A DNA stretch of 64,000 nucleotides from Caulobacter rhizosphaerae. Lineage in GTDB: Bacteria > Pseudomonadota > Alphaproteobacteria > Caulobacterales > Caulobacteraceae. The first letter of the stretch is position 1; the number at the start of each line of letters is the position of its first letter. Location: positions 2,472,501 to 2,536,500 of the forward strand of contig NZ_CP048815.1 of NCBI RefSeq assembly GCF_010977555.1, in the 5' to 3' direction. Made by a program: the position numbers and the translations under genes. Positions 26,401-36,251 of this stretch are shown here, one piece after another. A model generated the notes under the pieces. It had not been told where the DNA came from, ran no database searches, and saw nothing but the letters and a program-made list of their open reading frames with translations.

Positions 26401-26427
26401 GCGTCGTGCTCCCATCGAGCACGACGC
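26401..26427 (+). terminator. Hairpin after RTX gene
   Basis: Perfect 11-bp arms (26401-26411 GCGTCGTGCTC and 26417-26427) enclose CCATC, 21 bases after the RTX stop codon. There is no T-run, so termination is only likely. The rest of the 340-base gap to the permease gene shows no gene. Confidence 0.5.
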
Positions 26428-26719
26428 CCAGGCGTGGCCGGAGGGGCAGAGCGCTCGGCGTCTCTCTGGCCGTCCAGAGCCCGTCGTTGTCCCAAGGTCC
26501 GCTCGGGGTGATCGCGCGCGCCATGGGTCGCCGACGTCCTTAAGGCCAAAGTGGGCCGAAGAACGTGCAGAAGTTCACCGCCCCCGAGGCCTCGGCCTTC
26601 GTCTGTGCCCATGATCTGTACAGACTTTGCGGGAGCGGGCGAGACTTGGGCGCCATGTGTGGGGGCAAGATGCATGGCGCGTCAGGTTGGATCCTTCACC
26701 AGCCGCTAACGAGCCCGCC

Positions 26720-28093
26720 GTGCAGACGCCCCGAACGCTACACCGCACGCTCGGGCCGCTGGAAATCCTGTTCCTGGTCTTTTCCGCCCTGTCGCCGGCG
26801 ATGTCGGTGTTCATCTATGGGGACGGCGTGCTGCGCATGGCCGGCACGGGGGCGGTGGCGGCCGTCATGGCCGGCGGATTGATCGCGGCGGTGGCGGCGT
26901 ATCTCTACGCCGAGCTGGGCGCCGCGTTCCCCCAGGCCGGCGGTGTCTATCCGAGCCTGGTCGGCGTATTGGGACCCTTATGGGCCTTTCCGTACATCAC
27001 GATGATGATGGTGGCGGCGCCCACCGTGATGGCCTTTGGCCTGCTGGGCTTCGCCGACTATGTGCGCGTTTTGGTTCCTGGCCTGCCGCAGCTTCCGGTG
27101 GCGCTGGGCTGCCTTGTTCTGGCCTGCGGTGTGGCGGTGCTGCGCGTGCGTCTCGGCGCCATCGTCACCGGCCTGTTCCTGCTGATGGAGGTCGCGGCGC
27201 TGGTCCTTCTGACCGCGATCGCCCTGGCCCACCCATCCCGGTCTCTGCTGAGCGCCCTGGCGCATCCAGTCTGGCTGGACCACGCGGTGGCCAAGCCGCT
27301 GCCGATCGCGACGCTGGGCCTTGCCGTGGTCTCCGCTATCTTCACCTGCTCCGGCGCCCACTGGGCGCTCTATTTCGGCGAGGAGCTCACCGACGCCCCG
27401 CGCCGGATCGGGCCGCTGGTCACATGGATCGGCGGACTGGCCGCCCTCGTGATCGCCGTACCTCTGATACTGGTGGTGTTAAGCGCTCCCGACCTTGCGC
27501 GGATCCTCGGCTCCGACACCCCGGTGGTCTCCTATATGAACCTGGTGGCCGGGCCGAAGCTCACGGCGGCGATCAGCGGCGTGCTGGTGATCGCCATTTT
27601 CAACGCCCTTGTCGTCGGCATCATGGGTTTTGGCCGGCTCTATTACTCCACCGGTCGCGACGGCGTCTGGCCTCGACCGATCAGCCGGCTGCTGGCCCAG
27701 GTTCAAGCCGGTTCGCATGCGCCGATGGTGGCGACCCTCGCCGTCTGCCTGGCCTCGGCCGCTCTCATGCTGCTCGGGCAGAGGACGCTTTTGATCTTCA
27801 CCGCCATGCAGAACATTCCAGAATATGTGCTGCTGGCGATCGCCGTTCTGATTGGTCGACGGACCGGCCGAAGCGGCGGTCCGTTCAAGGCGCCGCTGCA
27901 TCCCCTCGTACCGTTGGTCACCCTGGTCGCGGCCGGTGGCATGATCTATTCGGCCTTGATGGACCGAGCGGCCGGTCGGCCGGCCCTGCTGCTGGTCGTC
28001 ACCCTGTTCGTCGGCAGTTGGGCCTATTTCCGCTTTCGCGCCAAACACGCGTCCGCCTGGACGCCCGCGACGACCGATGCGGTGGAGCCTTGA
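26720..28093 (+). CDS. APC-family amino-acid permease
   Basis: A 457-residue membrane protein (from the GTG at 26720, giving VQTPRTLHRTLGPLEILFLV) with about 12 hydrophobic segments. The first helices carry LSPAMSVFIYGDGVLRMAGT and AYLYAELGAAFPQAGGVYPS, which fit the substrate-binding region of the amino acid-polyamine-organocation family. FNALVVGIMGFGRLYYSTGRDG in the middle is the characteristic TM8 region. An in-frame TTG at 26627 would add an arginine-rich, unlikely leader. It converges on the racemase-like gene (13-bp gap) and may import the substrate for the neighbouring racemase-like and PatB enzymes. Substrate not shown. Confidence 0.85.
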   Translation: MQTPRTLHRTLGPLEILFLVFSALSPAMSVFIYGDGVLRMAGTGAVAAVMAGGLIAAVAAYLYAELGAAFPQAGGVYPSLVGVLGPLWAFPYITMMMVAAPTVMAFGLLGFADYVRVLVPGLPQLPVALGCLVLACGVAVLRVRLGAIVTGLFLLMEVAALVLLTAIALAHPSRSLLSALAHPVWLDHAVAKPLPIATLGLAVVSAIFTCSGAHWALYFGEELTDAPRRIGPLVTWIGGLAALVIAVPLILVVLSAPDLARILGSDTPVVSYMNLVAGPKLTAAISGVLVIAIFNALVVGIMGFGRLYYSTGRDGVWPRPISRLLAQVQAGSHAPMVATLAVCLASAALMLLGQRTLLIFTAMQNIPEYVLLAIAVLIGRRTGRSGGPFKAPLHPLVPLVTLVAAGGMIYSALMDRAAGRPALLLVVTLFVGSWAYFRFRAKHASAWTPATTDAVEP

Positions 28094-28106
28094 CCCTACC
28101 CGCAGC

Positions 28107-28862
28107 TCAATCGGGCGCGGCGGGCAAGGCGAGGCCGCTCCTGGCCAGCAACTGCTCAAGCGGTCCGGACACGCCAGCGACCTGCACCGCGTCGGGCCGC
28201 GGGCGACCGGACGCGCCTGCGGCTTCCGCGCAGCGGGCGAGCTTTTCGATGGCGGCGCGATGAGCGTCCAGCACCGGGACTTCGCTCGCGGCGGCGATGG
28301 CGTCGTGGTTTGGGATCAGCCCCGCCCCGCCCATCAGCACCCGGCGGGCGCCGGTCTCCCGCGCCCGTGTCGCCAGGAAGGCGGCGATCCGCGTCGGGTC
28401 GTCCGTCAGGTGATCGATGGTTTCGACGCCGGCGAGATGGCCCGCGATCCCCAGCTTCTGCGCCAGTTCCAGGATGACCTCGCGCCAGACGCGGCCCCGG
28501 GTGGCGGCGATGAAGGGGCCGGACAGCGCTGCGGCGGCGTGCAGTCCCGCTTCGGCGAAGCCCACCACGGGCATGTCGCAGACCTCCGCAAGGGCGTCGA
28601 ACCCCGGATCGCCAAAGCAGGCCAGCAGGATCGCGTCGGGCCGGTCGCCCTCCGCGAGCGCCTTGGCCACGGCGTCCAGGACGGCATGTCCCGCCACCGC
28701 AATGCCCGCGCGCGAGGCGACATAATCAAAGCCGAACCCCGCGGTCGCGGTTCGCAGCACGAAGCAGTCTTTGAGTTGCAAGCGGACGCGCGCTTCGATC
28801 ATCCCGGTGATCCTCGCCGAGGTATTGGGGTTGACGATCAGCAGTCGGCGGCGGGATTCCAT
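28107..28862 (-). CDS. Asp/Glu/hydantoin racemase-family protein lacking second Cys
   Basis: A 251-residue member of the HyuE/aspartate-glutamate racemase superfamily. LLIVNPNTSARITGMIEARV is the family opening. ACFGDPGFDAL places the first catalytic cysteine at residue 82. The usual second motif (LGCAG) reads MGGAGLIP at residues 177-184, so glycine 179 replaces the second catalytic cysteine. Standard two-base racemisation needs both cysteines. Related one-cysteine enzymes such as arylmalonate decarboxylase or maleate isomerase-like proteins work differently, so a non-racemase reaction is likely. Divergently arranged with the PatB-like gene and convergent with the permease. Confidence 0.8.
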   Translation of the reverse strand: MESRRRLLIVNPNTSARITGMIEARVRLQLKDCFVLRTATAGFGFDYVASRAGIAVAGHAVLDAVAKALAEGDRPDAILLACFGDPGFDALAEVCDMPVVGFAEAGLHAAAALSGPFIAATRGRVWREVILELAQKLGIAGHLAGVETIDHLTDDPTRIAAFLATRARETGARRVLMGGAGLIPNHDAIAAASEVPVLDAHRAAIEKLARCAEAAGASGRPRPDAVQVAGVSGPLEQLLARSGLALPAAPD

Positions 28863-29008
28863 CGCCGATTGACGTCAGCCTGGGCGGGAGGGCGCAATCG
28901 TCTCGGTCGGGTCTGGCCGCGCCATCAAGCCGGGCGCCACGGAATTTGGCGCCGACCCCGCCGACTTGGTGTGCGTCCGATCGGCCTGGGCCGCAGGAAG
29001 CGCCTTTC

Positions 29009-30202
29009 ATGACCACGGCCGCGTCCGAGTTCGACGTCATCTACGATCGCAGCGCCTACGGATCCGCCAAATGGGCCAATCGGTGGGACGAGTACGCCCC
29101 GGCGGTCGAGAGCGAAGGAATCCTGTCGCTATGGACCGCCGACATGGACTTTCGCGCTCCGCAGCCGGTGATCGACCGGCTGGTCGATGCAGCGCAGCAC
29201 GGCGTTTACGGCTACACCCTGCGCGACCCCGCCCACTTCGAGATCGTGCGAGCCTGGTTCTCCGAGCGTCATGGCTGGACGCCCGAGGTGGAAACCCTGC
29301 TGCCCGGTCCCGGCGTCATGCCCTGCGTCGCGGCGATCCTTCGCACGTTCACCCAGCCCGGCGACGGCGTGATCGTGCAGACGCCGGTCTATTCCCCCTA
29401 TTTTGAAGTCATCAGCGGCAACGGGCGGCGTCTGCTGGTCAACCAACTCAGACTCGAGGGCGGTCGCTACCATCTCGACCTTGAGAACTTCGAAGCTTTG
29501 GCGAGATCCGGCGCGAAGGTGTTCATCCTGTGCAATCCACACAATCCGTCCGGCCACGCCTGGACGTTCGACGAGCTGACGGCGCTCAACGCTGTCTGCG
29601 AGCGATATGGTCTCATCGTCATTTCAGACGAGATCCACTGCGATATCCGGCTGAGCGCGGCGCCGCACGTTGTGTTCGCCTCGATCAGCGAGAGCGCGCG
29701 CCAGCGGTCGTTCATTTGCCTGGCCCCGACCAAGACCTTCAACCTGGCCGGCCTGCAGTGCGCGGTGGTTTCGGCAGCCAACCCCGCGTGGCGGGCGCGG
29801 CTGTTCGACACCCTGCGCTTCTCGTTCATGACCAACCCGAACTACTTCTCCAGGCTGGGTCTGGAGGTCGCCTATCGGGAAGGCGGCCCTTGGTTGGACG
29901 CGCTCACGGACTATCTCCGCGGCAACCTTGATCTCGTGACCCGTTTCGCGGGGGCGTCCTTGCCAGGACTGCATCCCATGCGGCCGGACGCCTCGTTCCT
30001 GGTCTGGATCGACGCTCGGCCGGTTGACGACCGGGTCGGCGATGTGAAGGCGTTCTTTCTCGAACAGGCGAAGGTCAATCTGTACAGCGGTCGCGTCTAT
30101 GGGCCTGGCGGCGAGGGCTTCATCCGTCTCAACATCGGCTGTCCGCGACCCTTGCTGCGGGACGCCTTGAACCGCATGGCCGAAGCGTTGGGGAAGACAT
30201 GA
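29009..30202 (+). CDS. PatB/MalY-type PLP C-S lyase or aminotransferase
   Basis: A 397-residue fold-type I PLP enzyme. SLWTADMDFRAPQPVIDRLV and GVYGYTLRDPAHFEIVRAWF are typical of the MalY/PatB group. CNPHNPSGHAW carries the substrate-carboxylate and PLP-binding residues, SDEIHCDI the PLP aspartate, and APTKTFNLAGLQ the Schiff-base lysine. RLNIGCPRPLL near the end holds the substrate-carboxylate arginine. These enzymes cleave cystathionine and other S-conjugated cysteines. The ATG at 29009 follows AGGAAG. The neighbouring permease and racemase-like gene suggest a small amino-acid scavenging set, but no substrate can be read from the sequence. Confidence 0.88.
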   Translation: MTTAASEFDVIYDRSAYGSAKWANRWDEYAPAVESEGILSLWTADMDFRAPQPVIDRLVDAAQHGVYGYTLRDPAHFEIVRAWFSERHGWTPEVETLLPGPGVMPCVAAILRTFTQPGDGVIVQTPVYSPYFEVISGNGRRLLVNQLRLEGGRYHLDLENFEALARSGAKVFILCNPHNPSGHAWTFDELTALNAVCERYGLIVISDEIHCDIRLSAAPHVVFASISESARQRSFICLAPTKTFNLAGLQCAVVSAANPAWRARLFDTLRFSFMTNPNYFSRLGLEVAYREGGPWLDALTDYLRGNLDLVTRFAGASLPGLHPMRPDASFLVWIDARPVDDRVGDVKAFFLEQAKVNLYSGRVYGPGGEGFIRLNIGCPRPLLRDALNRMAEALGKT

Positions 30203-30342
30203 GCCGCTCGCCGGCGGCAAGGTCACGGGAACCGCGGCGGCCCGGAGTCGCGGCGGATCTGGGCGTCATGTTTCTGGACCACGTCTCGAGTCCGCTCCTT
30301 GCGCATTTCCGCCATGCGCCAGCGAAATGGAGGCCGCCGCCG

Positions 30343-30810
30343 TCAGCGTAGGATGGATAGGAACTCGTTGAACGTCTGGGCCACCGTGGTCACGGCCGGC
30401 GCGAAATCTTCGGAAGCCTCATGGTCCCACAAGCCGATCGTCGGGTGTTCGCATCCCTCACGGTAATCCAGAACGATGAAGTCGCCGGCGAGCACCGCGG
30501 CGATCGGGACGAGGTTGATGTTCTCGCCGTCCTCATCGTCGGTCAGGCGCGAGTCGAGTTGTGAGGCTACGACTTCCAAGTCCAGCCACCCAAGAGGGTG
30601 GCCCTCGACATCCTGGATGATCGGCAGGAAGCGCTCGACCGCCCGTTCCAGACCCGCGACGTCGAAGCGGTTTTCAAGCGGAACGGCGCCATTATGGGTA
30701 GCGACGAACTGCTTGTAGTCGTCAGGAAGCGTGATCTCGAAATAGTCCTCGAGCGTCTCGACCCGGCCCGGCGGCGGGGGCGGAATGATAGAAGCTGGAT
30801 CGAATGGCAT
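30343..30810 (-). CDS. SMI1/KNR4 (SUKH) family protein
   Basis: A 155-residue protein with the SUKH signature near the N-terminus: EITLPDDYKQFVATHNGAVP, a central LGWLDLEVVASQLDSR block, and an acidic, aromatic C-terminal half (DFIVLDYREGCEHPTIGLWD). The start at 30810 has a GGAGAAGG ribosome site. SUKH proteins often act as immunity proteins to polymorphic toxins, but free-standing members also exist. No toxin gene is adjacent. It runs convergent to the PatB-like gene. Confidence 0.85.
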   Translation of the reverse strand: MPFDPASIIPPPPPGRVETLEDYFEITLPDDYKQFVATHNGAVPLENRFDVAGLERAVERFLPIIQDVEGHPLGWLDLEVVASQLDSRLTDDEDGENINLVPIAAVLAGDFIVLDYREGCEHPTIGLWDHEASEDFAPAVTTVAQTFNEFLSILR

Positions 30811-31377
30811 GCGCCTTCTCCGTACGCATCTGGTGAGACCGCGCGGGCTCAATCCGGTTAGCAGATGTCGTCAAGTTCAGGGCAGGGTGGTTATCAGACC
30901 TTCCTGACCGTGAGGTACGCCTTCTGTCGAGCATCCGTATAGGTGTGATTATCCGCCCCTCCTCGACCGAGGGTATGCGCGATTGTCGAGATGTTCGTTG
31001 CGAAGCCGCAGTGCTTCATACCAAGACGACGCGTGGATTTCGAAAGCCTTCCGGGCGTTGGGTGTCAGGCGAGCGCGCAACTGGTCGCGCCACGCCCCGT
31101 AGGCGGCGCGAACGTCCAGTTTCTGGACTTACGGCAACGGCGGCTGGCGCTCGGATCAACAGGGAAGGGGAGAGCGGGCCTAAGGCTATCTGTATTTCGA
31201 AGTTGTGCTGTTCGACCTACCGCCGATCTTTGCCGCGGCCATGGGCATGGCCAGCGAAGGCGAGGTTCCGACCGGGGTGGCGCCGGGTGAGGGGCATGAC
31301 CAATTGTTTGTCTCATTCTCGCGTGATGTCCGGCGTTAAGAGATCCGATGGGTCGCTTTTAGCGCCGTGCAGGGACA
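30811..31377. other. Gene-poor 570-bp stretch with a possible coding remnant
   Basis: No intact gene is supported. Around 31190-31340 a plus-strand frame reads YFEVVLFDLPPIFAAAMGMA and continues with protein-like composition to a stop near 31340. It has no start and is preceded by stops, so it may be a decayed 3' gene fragment. Other open frames are arginine-rich and unconvincing. Confidence 0.4.
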
Positions 31378-31383
31378 ATGTTC

Positions 31384-32037
31384 ATGGCCACGTTCGTGAT
31401 GATCCCTGGCGGCTGGCAGGGCGGCTGGGTTTACGACCAGGTTGGTAAGATCCTGGCGGCCAACGGGCACAGAGCCTTGCAGATCACGCTCGCGGGCCTT
31501 GGCGACACGCCGGCCCCGGCGGCCAACCTGGACACGCACATCGGCGATGTCGTCGACGCCATTAAATCGCAGGGCGATGGCTTGGTTGTTGTCGGGCAAT
31601 CTTACGGCGGAATGGTCGTGAGCGGCGTGGCCGACGCCGCGCCATCGCAAATCGGAGCATTGGTCTATGTCGATGCTTACGTGCCTGACTCAGGCGATTC
31701 CGCCTGGTCTCTGACGAGCCCTCATTTTCGAGAGGTCTTTGCCGAAGGCGCAAGGTTGGACGGGCTGAACTGCGCGCCCCCGCCCGGTCTTGATCCTCGG
31801 GCCCGTCCCCACCCGATCGGAACGTTCTTGCAGTCCATTCGCCTCACCGGACGTTGGCGCGAGGCGCCCCGCAAGATCTACGTCGGCGCGTTCGGCTGGG
31901 AAGGAAGTCCGTTCCTGGATCTTCACGCGCGCCTGAGCCGCGATCCGGAATGGTCCACCTATTCCCTGGACTGCCCCCACAACGTCGCGCGGTTTCAGCC
32001 TGAGGCGCTGGCTGAGATCCTGCTGGCCCAGGTCTGA
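31384..32037 (+). CDS. Alpha/beta hydrolase
   Basis: A 217-residue alpha/beta hydrolase. FVMIPGGWQGGWVYDQVGKI is the oxyanion strand. VVVGQSYGGMVVSGVAD contains the nucleophile elbow G-Q-S-Y-G with the serine near residue 77. YVDAYVPDSG follows and CPHNVARFQPEALAEIL carries the likely catalytic histidine. It resembles the small EstC/salicylate-esterase-like group. A GTG/ATG choice exists; ATG 31384 is best spaced from AGGGA, while ATG 31378 would add two residues. It may be a single-gene unit, since the upstream region is gene-poor and the next gene is convergent. Confidence 0.85.
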   Translation: MATFVMIPGGWQGGWVYDQVGKILAANGHRALQITLAGLGDTPAPAANLDTHIGDVVDAIKSQGDGLVVVGQSYGGMVVSGVADAAPSQIGALVYVDAYVPDSGDSAWSLTSPHFREVFAEGARLDGLNCAPPPGLDPRARPHPIGTFLQSIRLTGRWREAPRKIYVGAFGWEGSPFLDLHARLSRDPEWSTYSLDCPHNVARFQPEALAEILLAQV

Positions 32038-32144
32038 CGCGAGCATCGAACAGGCGTTTGGAGGCCTGCTGGAGAACGCTCGTCGAGCACTGAACGTCCG
32101 GAGCCTGGCGCGGACCCAAGGGCGCTAGTTGGCGCGCAGCCGAC

Positions 32145-32915
32145 CTACTTGATCGTTGTCTCGATGACGCGCACGCCGCGCGCTTCGCATTTCGCCGCCA
32201 GGTCCGGGCTGTCCAGCCGGTCGGTGACGAAGACGTGGACGTCGCCGATGTGCCCGATCCGCACCGGCGCCGGACGGCCCAGCTTTTGGCTGTCGGCGAC
32301 CAGGATCACCCGCCTCGAGCTTTGGATGATGGTCTGCGACACTTGCACCTCGTTGATGTCGAAGTCGAGCAGCGACCCGTCTTCATCCATTGCCGAGGCG
32401 CCGATGATGGCGAAATCGACCTTGAAGTTGCGAATGAAGTCGACCGCGAAGGCTCCGACGGAGGCGCGGTCGGCGCTGCGCACCCGCCCTCCGACCACGA
32501 TCACCTCGATGCCGGGCGAAGACGCCAGGATATCGACGACATTAAGGTTGTTGGTGATCACCAGAAGGCCGGTCCGCCCCTGCAGGGCCCGGGCGACCTC
32601 TTCGGTGGTCGTGCCGATGTTGATGAACAGCGAGGCCTTTTCGGGGATCAGGGCCGCCGCCGCGGCGCCGATGGCCTCCTTGGCTTCTCGCGCCAGAATC
32701 CGCCGCGCCTCGTATTCCAGATTGTCGACGCCGCCCGCGGCGATCACCGCGCCGCCGTGCACGCGGGCGAGCAGTCCCTGGTCGCAAAGGTCGTTGAGGT
32801 CCTTGCGGATGGTCTGGCGCGAGACCTGAAGTTGATCGGACAAGGCCTCGACCGTCACCCGTCCGCTTTTGCGGGCGAGCGCCAGGATCGCCTCGTGACG
32901 CTGCTCGATAGCCAT
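32145..32915 (-). CDS. glpR: GlpR, DeoR-family glycerol regulon repressor
   Basis: A 256-residue DeoR-type regulator. The N-terminal helix-turn-helix is seen at VEALSDQLQVSRQTIRKDLN, followed by ARVHGGAV. The C-terminal sugar-phosphate sensor shows INIGTTTEEVARAL and ITNNLNVVDILA, plus GASAMDEDGSLLDFDINEVQ. It reads divergently from glpD-glpK, so its effector is almost certainly glycerol-3-phosphate. The ATG at 32915 is preceded by GGAGGTG. It probably represses both directions through the site around 33015-33045. Confidence 0.9.
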   Translation of the reverse strand: MAIEQRHEAILALARKSGRVTVEALSDQLQVSRQTIRKDLNDLCDQGLLARVHGGAVIAAGGVDNLEYEARRILAREAKEAIGAAAAALIPEKASLFINIGTTTEEVARALQGRTGLLVITNNLNVVDILASSPGIEVIVVGGRVRSADRASVGAFAVDFIRNFKVDFAIIGASAMDEDGSLLDFDINEVQVSQTIIQSSRRVILVADSQKLGRPAPVRIGHIGDVHVFVTDRLDSPDLAAKCEARGVRVIETTIK

Positions 32916-33014
32916 CAACGCACCTCCAAGTCCGGCTTAGCGCGTCGGCGTCGCTGTTGGCCAGAGCGCCGTGCCAGGCGCCTTCGTATTCACGCGCGAT
33001 TTTTGAAAATAACT

Positions 33015-33033
33015 TTCGCTTTTCAATTGCGAA
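33015..33033. promoter_or_regulatory. Likely GlpR operator
   Basis: Half-sites TTCGC (33015-33019) and GCGAA (33029-33033) form an inverted repeat, and another GCGA copy follows at 33037-33040. It lies in the 175-bp gap between the divergent glpR and glpD starts, in an AT-rich stretch typical of promoters. DeoR-family operators commonly contain TTCG/CGAA half-sites. Confidence 0.5.
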
Positions 33034-33090
33034 TTTGCGATTAACGAATGAATACGCCAGCGGCTGATTCTAGGCGGGGGAGCATCAGGG

Positions 33091-34608
33091 ATGGAGTTCG
33101 ACCTTCTGGTGGTCGGCGGCGGCGTGAACGGCGCGGGCGTGGCCCGGGACGCCGCCGGGCGCGGACTGTCGGTCCTGCTGGTCGAGCAGAACGATCTGGC
33201 GAGCGCGACCTCGTCGGCCAGCACCAAGCTGGTGCATGGCGGCCTGCGCTATCTGGAATATTACGAATTCAGGCTGGTTCGCGAAGCGCTCGAGGAGCGC
33301 GAGACGTTGCTGGCCATGGCTCCCCACATCATCTGGCCGCTGCGCTTCGTCCTGCCGCACGCCCACGCCACGCGTCCCGCCTGGATGGTCCGACTGGGGC
33401 TGTTTCTGTACGACCATATCGGTGGTCGCCGCCGCTTGCCGGGGTCGCGCGGGCTCAGCCTGAAGGGCGCGCCGGAGGGGGCGGCGCTACGTCCGGACTA
33501 CCGCAAGGCCTTCGCCTATTCGGACTGCTGGGTGGACGACGCGCGTCTGGTGACGCTGAACGCCCTGGACGCGCGCGAGCGCGGCGCGGTGATCGAAACC
33601 CGCACCAAGCTGGTCTCCGCCCGTCGCGTGGGCGCGACCTGGGAAGCGCGCCTGCAACCCGCGGACGGGCCCGAGCGCCAGGTCCGCGCCCGCGCGATCG
33701 TCAACGCCGCCGGCCCCTGGGTTTCCGAGGTCTTAGGCGGCGCGCTGAACGTGGAGACGGGCAGTGGAACGCGCTTGATCAAGGGCAGCCACATCGTGGT
33801 CCCGCGCCTGTTCGAGGGCGAGCACGCCTACATGCTGCAGAACCCCGATCGCCGGATCGTGTTCGCCATCCCCTACGAGGGCCGCTTCACCCTTGTGGGC
33901 ACCACCGACGTGGCCTGGGACGCGCCCCCCGGGCCGGCGCGGATCAGTCCGGAGGAGGTCGATTATCTCCGCCAGAGCATCAACCGTTACTTCGTGCCCC
34001 AGACCACCGCCGAAGACGTGGTGTGGAGCTATGCGGGCGTTCGTCCGCTGTTCGACGACAACGCCGACAGCGCCTCTGCGGTGACCCGCGACTACGTGCT
34101 GGAGGTCGACGCGCCGGAAGGGCAGGCGCCGGTGCTGTCGGTGTTCGGCGGCAAGATCACCACCTATCGCCGTCTGGCCGACCAGGCGATGGACCGCCTG
34201 GCCGAATTCTTCCCGCGGGCCCGCCCCTCCTGGACGCGCGGCGCCGTGCTGCCCGGCGGCGACCTGCCTGACTTCGACCGCGCCGCTCTCGCCCGCGCGC
34301 TCTGCGCCGAGTTTCCGTTCCTTCCCGACGACCTGGCCGCGCGGCTGGCGCGGTCCTACGGGACGCGCACGCGGCGCATCCTGGCCGACGCGAAGAGCTT
34401 GACCGACCTGGGCGAGGACCTCGGCGCGGGGCTCCATGCCGCCGAGGTCGACTATCTGGTCGCCGAGGAATGGGCGCGCACGGCCGAGGACATCCTGTAT
34501 CGCCGCAGCAAGCTGGGCCTGCACCTGCCGCCCGAGGCGGTCGGTCGCCTGGAAGCCTATCTGAAGCAGAAAGCCCCGCCGTTACCGGTCAGGGCGATGA
34601 AAGCATGA
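33091..34608 (+). CDS. glpD: Glycerol-3-phosphate dehydrogenase (aerobic)
   Basis: A 505-residue FAD enzyme that oxidises glycerol-3-phosphate to dihydroxyacetone phosphate and feeds electrons to the respiratory quinones at the inner membrane. The FAD-binding opening is [20 protein letters not shown], followed by [33 protein letters not shown] and [20 protein letters not shown] are also typical. Its stop overlaps the glpK start in an ATGA, so the two are coupled. Confidence 0.97.
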   Translation: MEFDLLVVGGGVNGAGVARDAAGRGLSVLLVEQNDLASATSSASTKLVHGGLRYLEYYEFRLVREALEERETLLAMAPHIIWPLRFVLPHAHATRPAWMVRLGLFLYDHIGGRRRLPGSRGLSLKGAPEGAALRPDYRKAFAYSDCWVDDARLVTLNALDARERGAVIETRTKLVSARRVGATWEARLQPADGPERQVRARAIVNAAGPWVSEVLGGALNVETGSGTRLIKGSHIVVPRLFEGEHAYMLQNPDRRIVFAIPYEGRFTLVGTTDVAWDAPPGPARISPEEVDYLRQSINRYFVPQTTAEDVVWSYAGVRPLFDDNADSASAVTRDYVLEVDAPEGQAPVLSVFGGKITTYRRLADQAMDRLAEFFPRARPSWTRGAVLPGGDLPDFDRAALARALCAEFPFLPDDLAARLARSYGTRTRRILADAKSLTDLGEDLGAGLHAAEVDYLVAEEWARTAEDILYRRSKLGLHLPPEAVGRLEAYLKQKAPPLPVRAMKA

Positions 34609-36125
34609 CCGGCGCCCGCTACATCCTGGCTATCGACCAGGGCACGACCAGCACCCGCAGCATCGTCTTCGACGACCAGGGCGGCGTCGCCGGCCTCGAC
34701 CAGCGCGAATTCGCCCAGAGCTATCCGGAGTTGGGTTGGGTCGAACATGACCCCGAGACCATCTGGCGGGACGTCGTGGACACCGCGCGCGCCGCCCTCG
34801 TCAGCGCGGACGTTGCGGTCGATGCGGTCGCCGCCATCGGCATCGCCAATCAGCGCGAGACCGTCGTGGTCTGGGAGCGACGAACCGGACGCGCGATCCA
34901 TCCGGCGATCGTCTGGCAGGACCGGCGGACGACCGATCGATGCGAGGCGCTGCGGCAGGCCGGCCACGAGCCCCTGGTCCAGGCGCGGACCGGCCTTCGC
35001 CTGGATCCCTACTTCTCGGCCAGCAAGCTGGCCTGGATTCTCGACCACGTCCCTGGCGCGCGCGAGGCCGCCCAGCGCGGAGAGCTGGCTTTCGGCACCA
35101 TCGACAGCTTCCTGCTCTGGCGGCTGACCGGCGGTCGCGTGAATGCGACCGACGCGACCAACGCTTCGCGAACCCTCCTGTTCGACATCCACCGCCAGGC
35201 CTGGGACGAGGACCTGCTGCGGCTGTTCGACATCCCCGCCGCGCTGCTGCCGGAGGTGCGCGACAATTGCGCCGACTTTGGCGAGACGCAGGCCGATCTG
35301 TTCGGCGCCCCGATCCCCATCCGGGGCATGGCCGGCGACCAGCAGGCGGCGCTGATCGGCCAGGCCTGTTTCGACGAGGGCATGATCAAGGCCACCTACG
35401 GGACCGGCTGCTTCATGCTGATGAACACGGGCTCGCGGCCGGTGACTTCGCATGCGCGCCTCCTGACCACGGTCGCCTACCGCCTCGACGGGCGGCCCAC
35501 CTACGCCCTCGAAGGCTCGATCTTCGTGGCCGGCGCGGCGATCAAGTGGTTGCGCGACCAGCTGGGGCTGATCGTGCGGGCGTCCGACACATCGAGCCTG
35601 GCGACCAGCGTCCCCGACGGGCACGGCGTCTACATGGTTCCCGCCTTTGTCGGCCTGGGCGCGCCCTTCTGGGATCCGCAGGCGAGGGGTCTGATCCACG
35701 GCCTGACGCTGGACACCTCGGCCGCCCACATCGCTAGGGCCGCCCTGGAGTCGGTGGCGTTCCAGACTCACGACCTGATCGCGGCGATGTTCGCCGACGG
35801 GGCCGCGCGGCCCAGCGCCTTGCGCGTGGACGGTGGCATGGCCGCCAACGAATGGCTGTGCGCCTTCCTGTCGAGCGTCATCGACGCACCCGTCGAGCGG
35901 CCGGTCAATATCGAGACCACCGCCTTGGGCGCGGCCTTTCTTGCCGGTCTGGGTGCAGGCGTCTGGTCCAGCCTGGACGCGATCGCCGGGGGCTGGCGCC
36001 TGGATCGACGCTTCGATCCGGAGATGGCGCCGCGTGAGCGCGAGCAATGCCTGGAAGGCTGGCGCGACGCTGTCGCCCGGACCCTCTATCGGCCAGAACG
36101 CCGCGCCGAAACGTCCGGACGATGA
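34605..36125 (+). CDS. glpK: Glycerol kinase
   Basis: A 506-residue FGGY-family kinase that phosphorylates glycerol with ATP. The phosphate-1 motif [18 protein letters not shown] is at the N-terminus. [18 protein letters not shown] and IVWQDRRT hold the substrate-binding Arg-Glu pair, and [20 protein letters not shown] and [10 protein letters not shown] are the C-terminal domain motifs. Its start overlaps glpD by 4 bases. No glycerol facilitator gene (glpF) is present in the window, so uptake must depend on a gene elsewhere or on diffusion. Confidence 0.97.
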   Translation: MTGARYILAIDQGTTSTRSIVFDDQGGVAGLDQREFAQSYPELGWVEHDPETIWRDVVDTARAALVSADVAVDAVAAIGIANQRETVVVWERRTGRAIHPAIVWQDRRTTDRCEALRQAGHEPLVQARTGLRLDPYFSASKLAWILDHVPGAREAAQRGELAFGTIDSFLLWRLTGGRVNATDATNASRTLLFDIHRQAWDEDLLRLFDIPAALLPEVRDNCADFGETQADLFGAPIPIRGMAGDQQAALIGQACFDEGMIKATYGTGCFMLMNTGSRPVTSHARLLTTVAYRLDGRPTYALEGSIFVAGAAIKWLRDQLGLIVRASDTSSLATSVPDGHGVYMVPAFVGLGAPFWDPQARGLIHGLTLDTSAAHIARAALESVAFQTHDLIAAMFADGAARPSALRVDGGMAANEWLCAFLSSVIDAPVERPVNIETTALGAAFLAGLGAGVWSSLDAIAGGWRLDRRFDPEMAPREREQCLEGWRDAVARTLYRPERRAETSGR

Positions 36126-36171
36126 CGCCAACAGGTTTCGTCTCCCCGAACTGTTCTGCCACTTCTCGCAT

Positions 36172-36208
36172 ATTGGCTTGACCAATATAGAAAATTGGCC
36201 TAGCCAAG
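36172..36208. promoter_or_regulatory. Paired palindromic operators before TonB receptor
   Basis: Site A is ATTGGCTTGACCAAT (36172-36186) and site B is ATTGGCCTAGCCAAG (36194-36208). Both are symmetric around a GC-rich centre and lie 22 bases apart centre to centre, two turns of the helix. The same 15-base motif occurs twice upstream of the transporter gene at 43438. The form ATTGG-N5-CCAAT resembles GntR/UxuR-type operators. Confidence 0.7.
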
Positions 36209-36251
36209 ATTCAACAATTCTAAAAACAACAACAACTTTGGGAGGGTGTTC

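Noticed and set aside
23462-26524. A 1,020-residue minus-strand frame under the RTX gene
   Set aside because: It mirrors the repeats of the sense gene and carries no domain; the RTX sense frame is unambiguous.
30343-30810. A toxin-immunity pair with the SUKH protein
   Set aside because: No toxin, secretion or recombination-hotspot gene is adjacent, so pairing cannot be supported.
30945-31448. A 167-residue plus-strand frame before the alpha/beta hydrolase
   Set aside because: Arginine-rich, overlaps the start of the hydrolase in another frame and has no motif.
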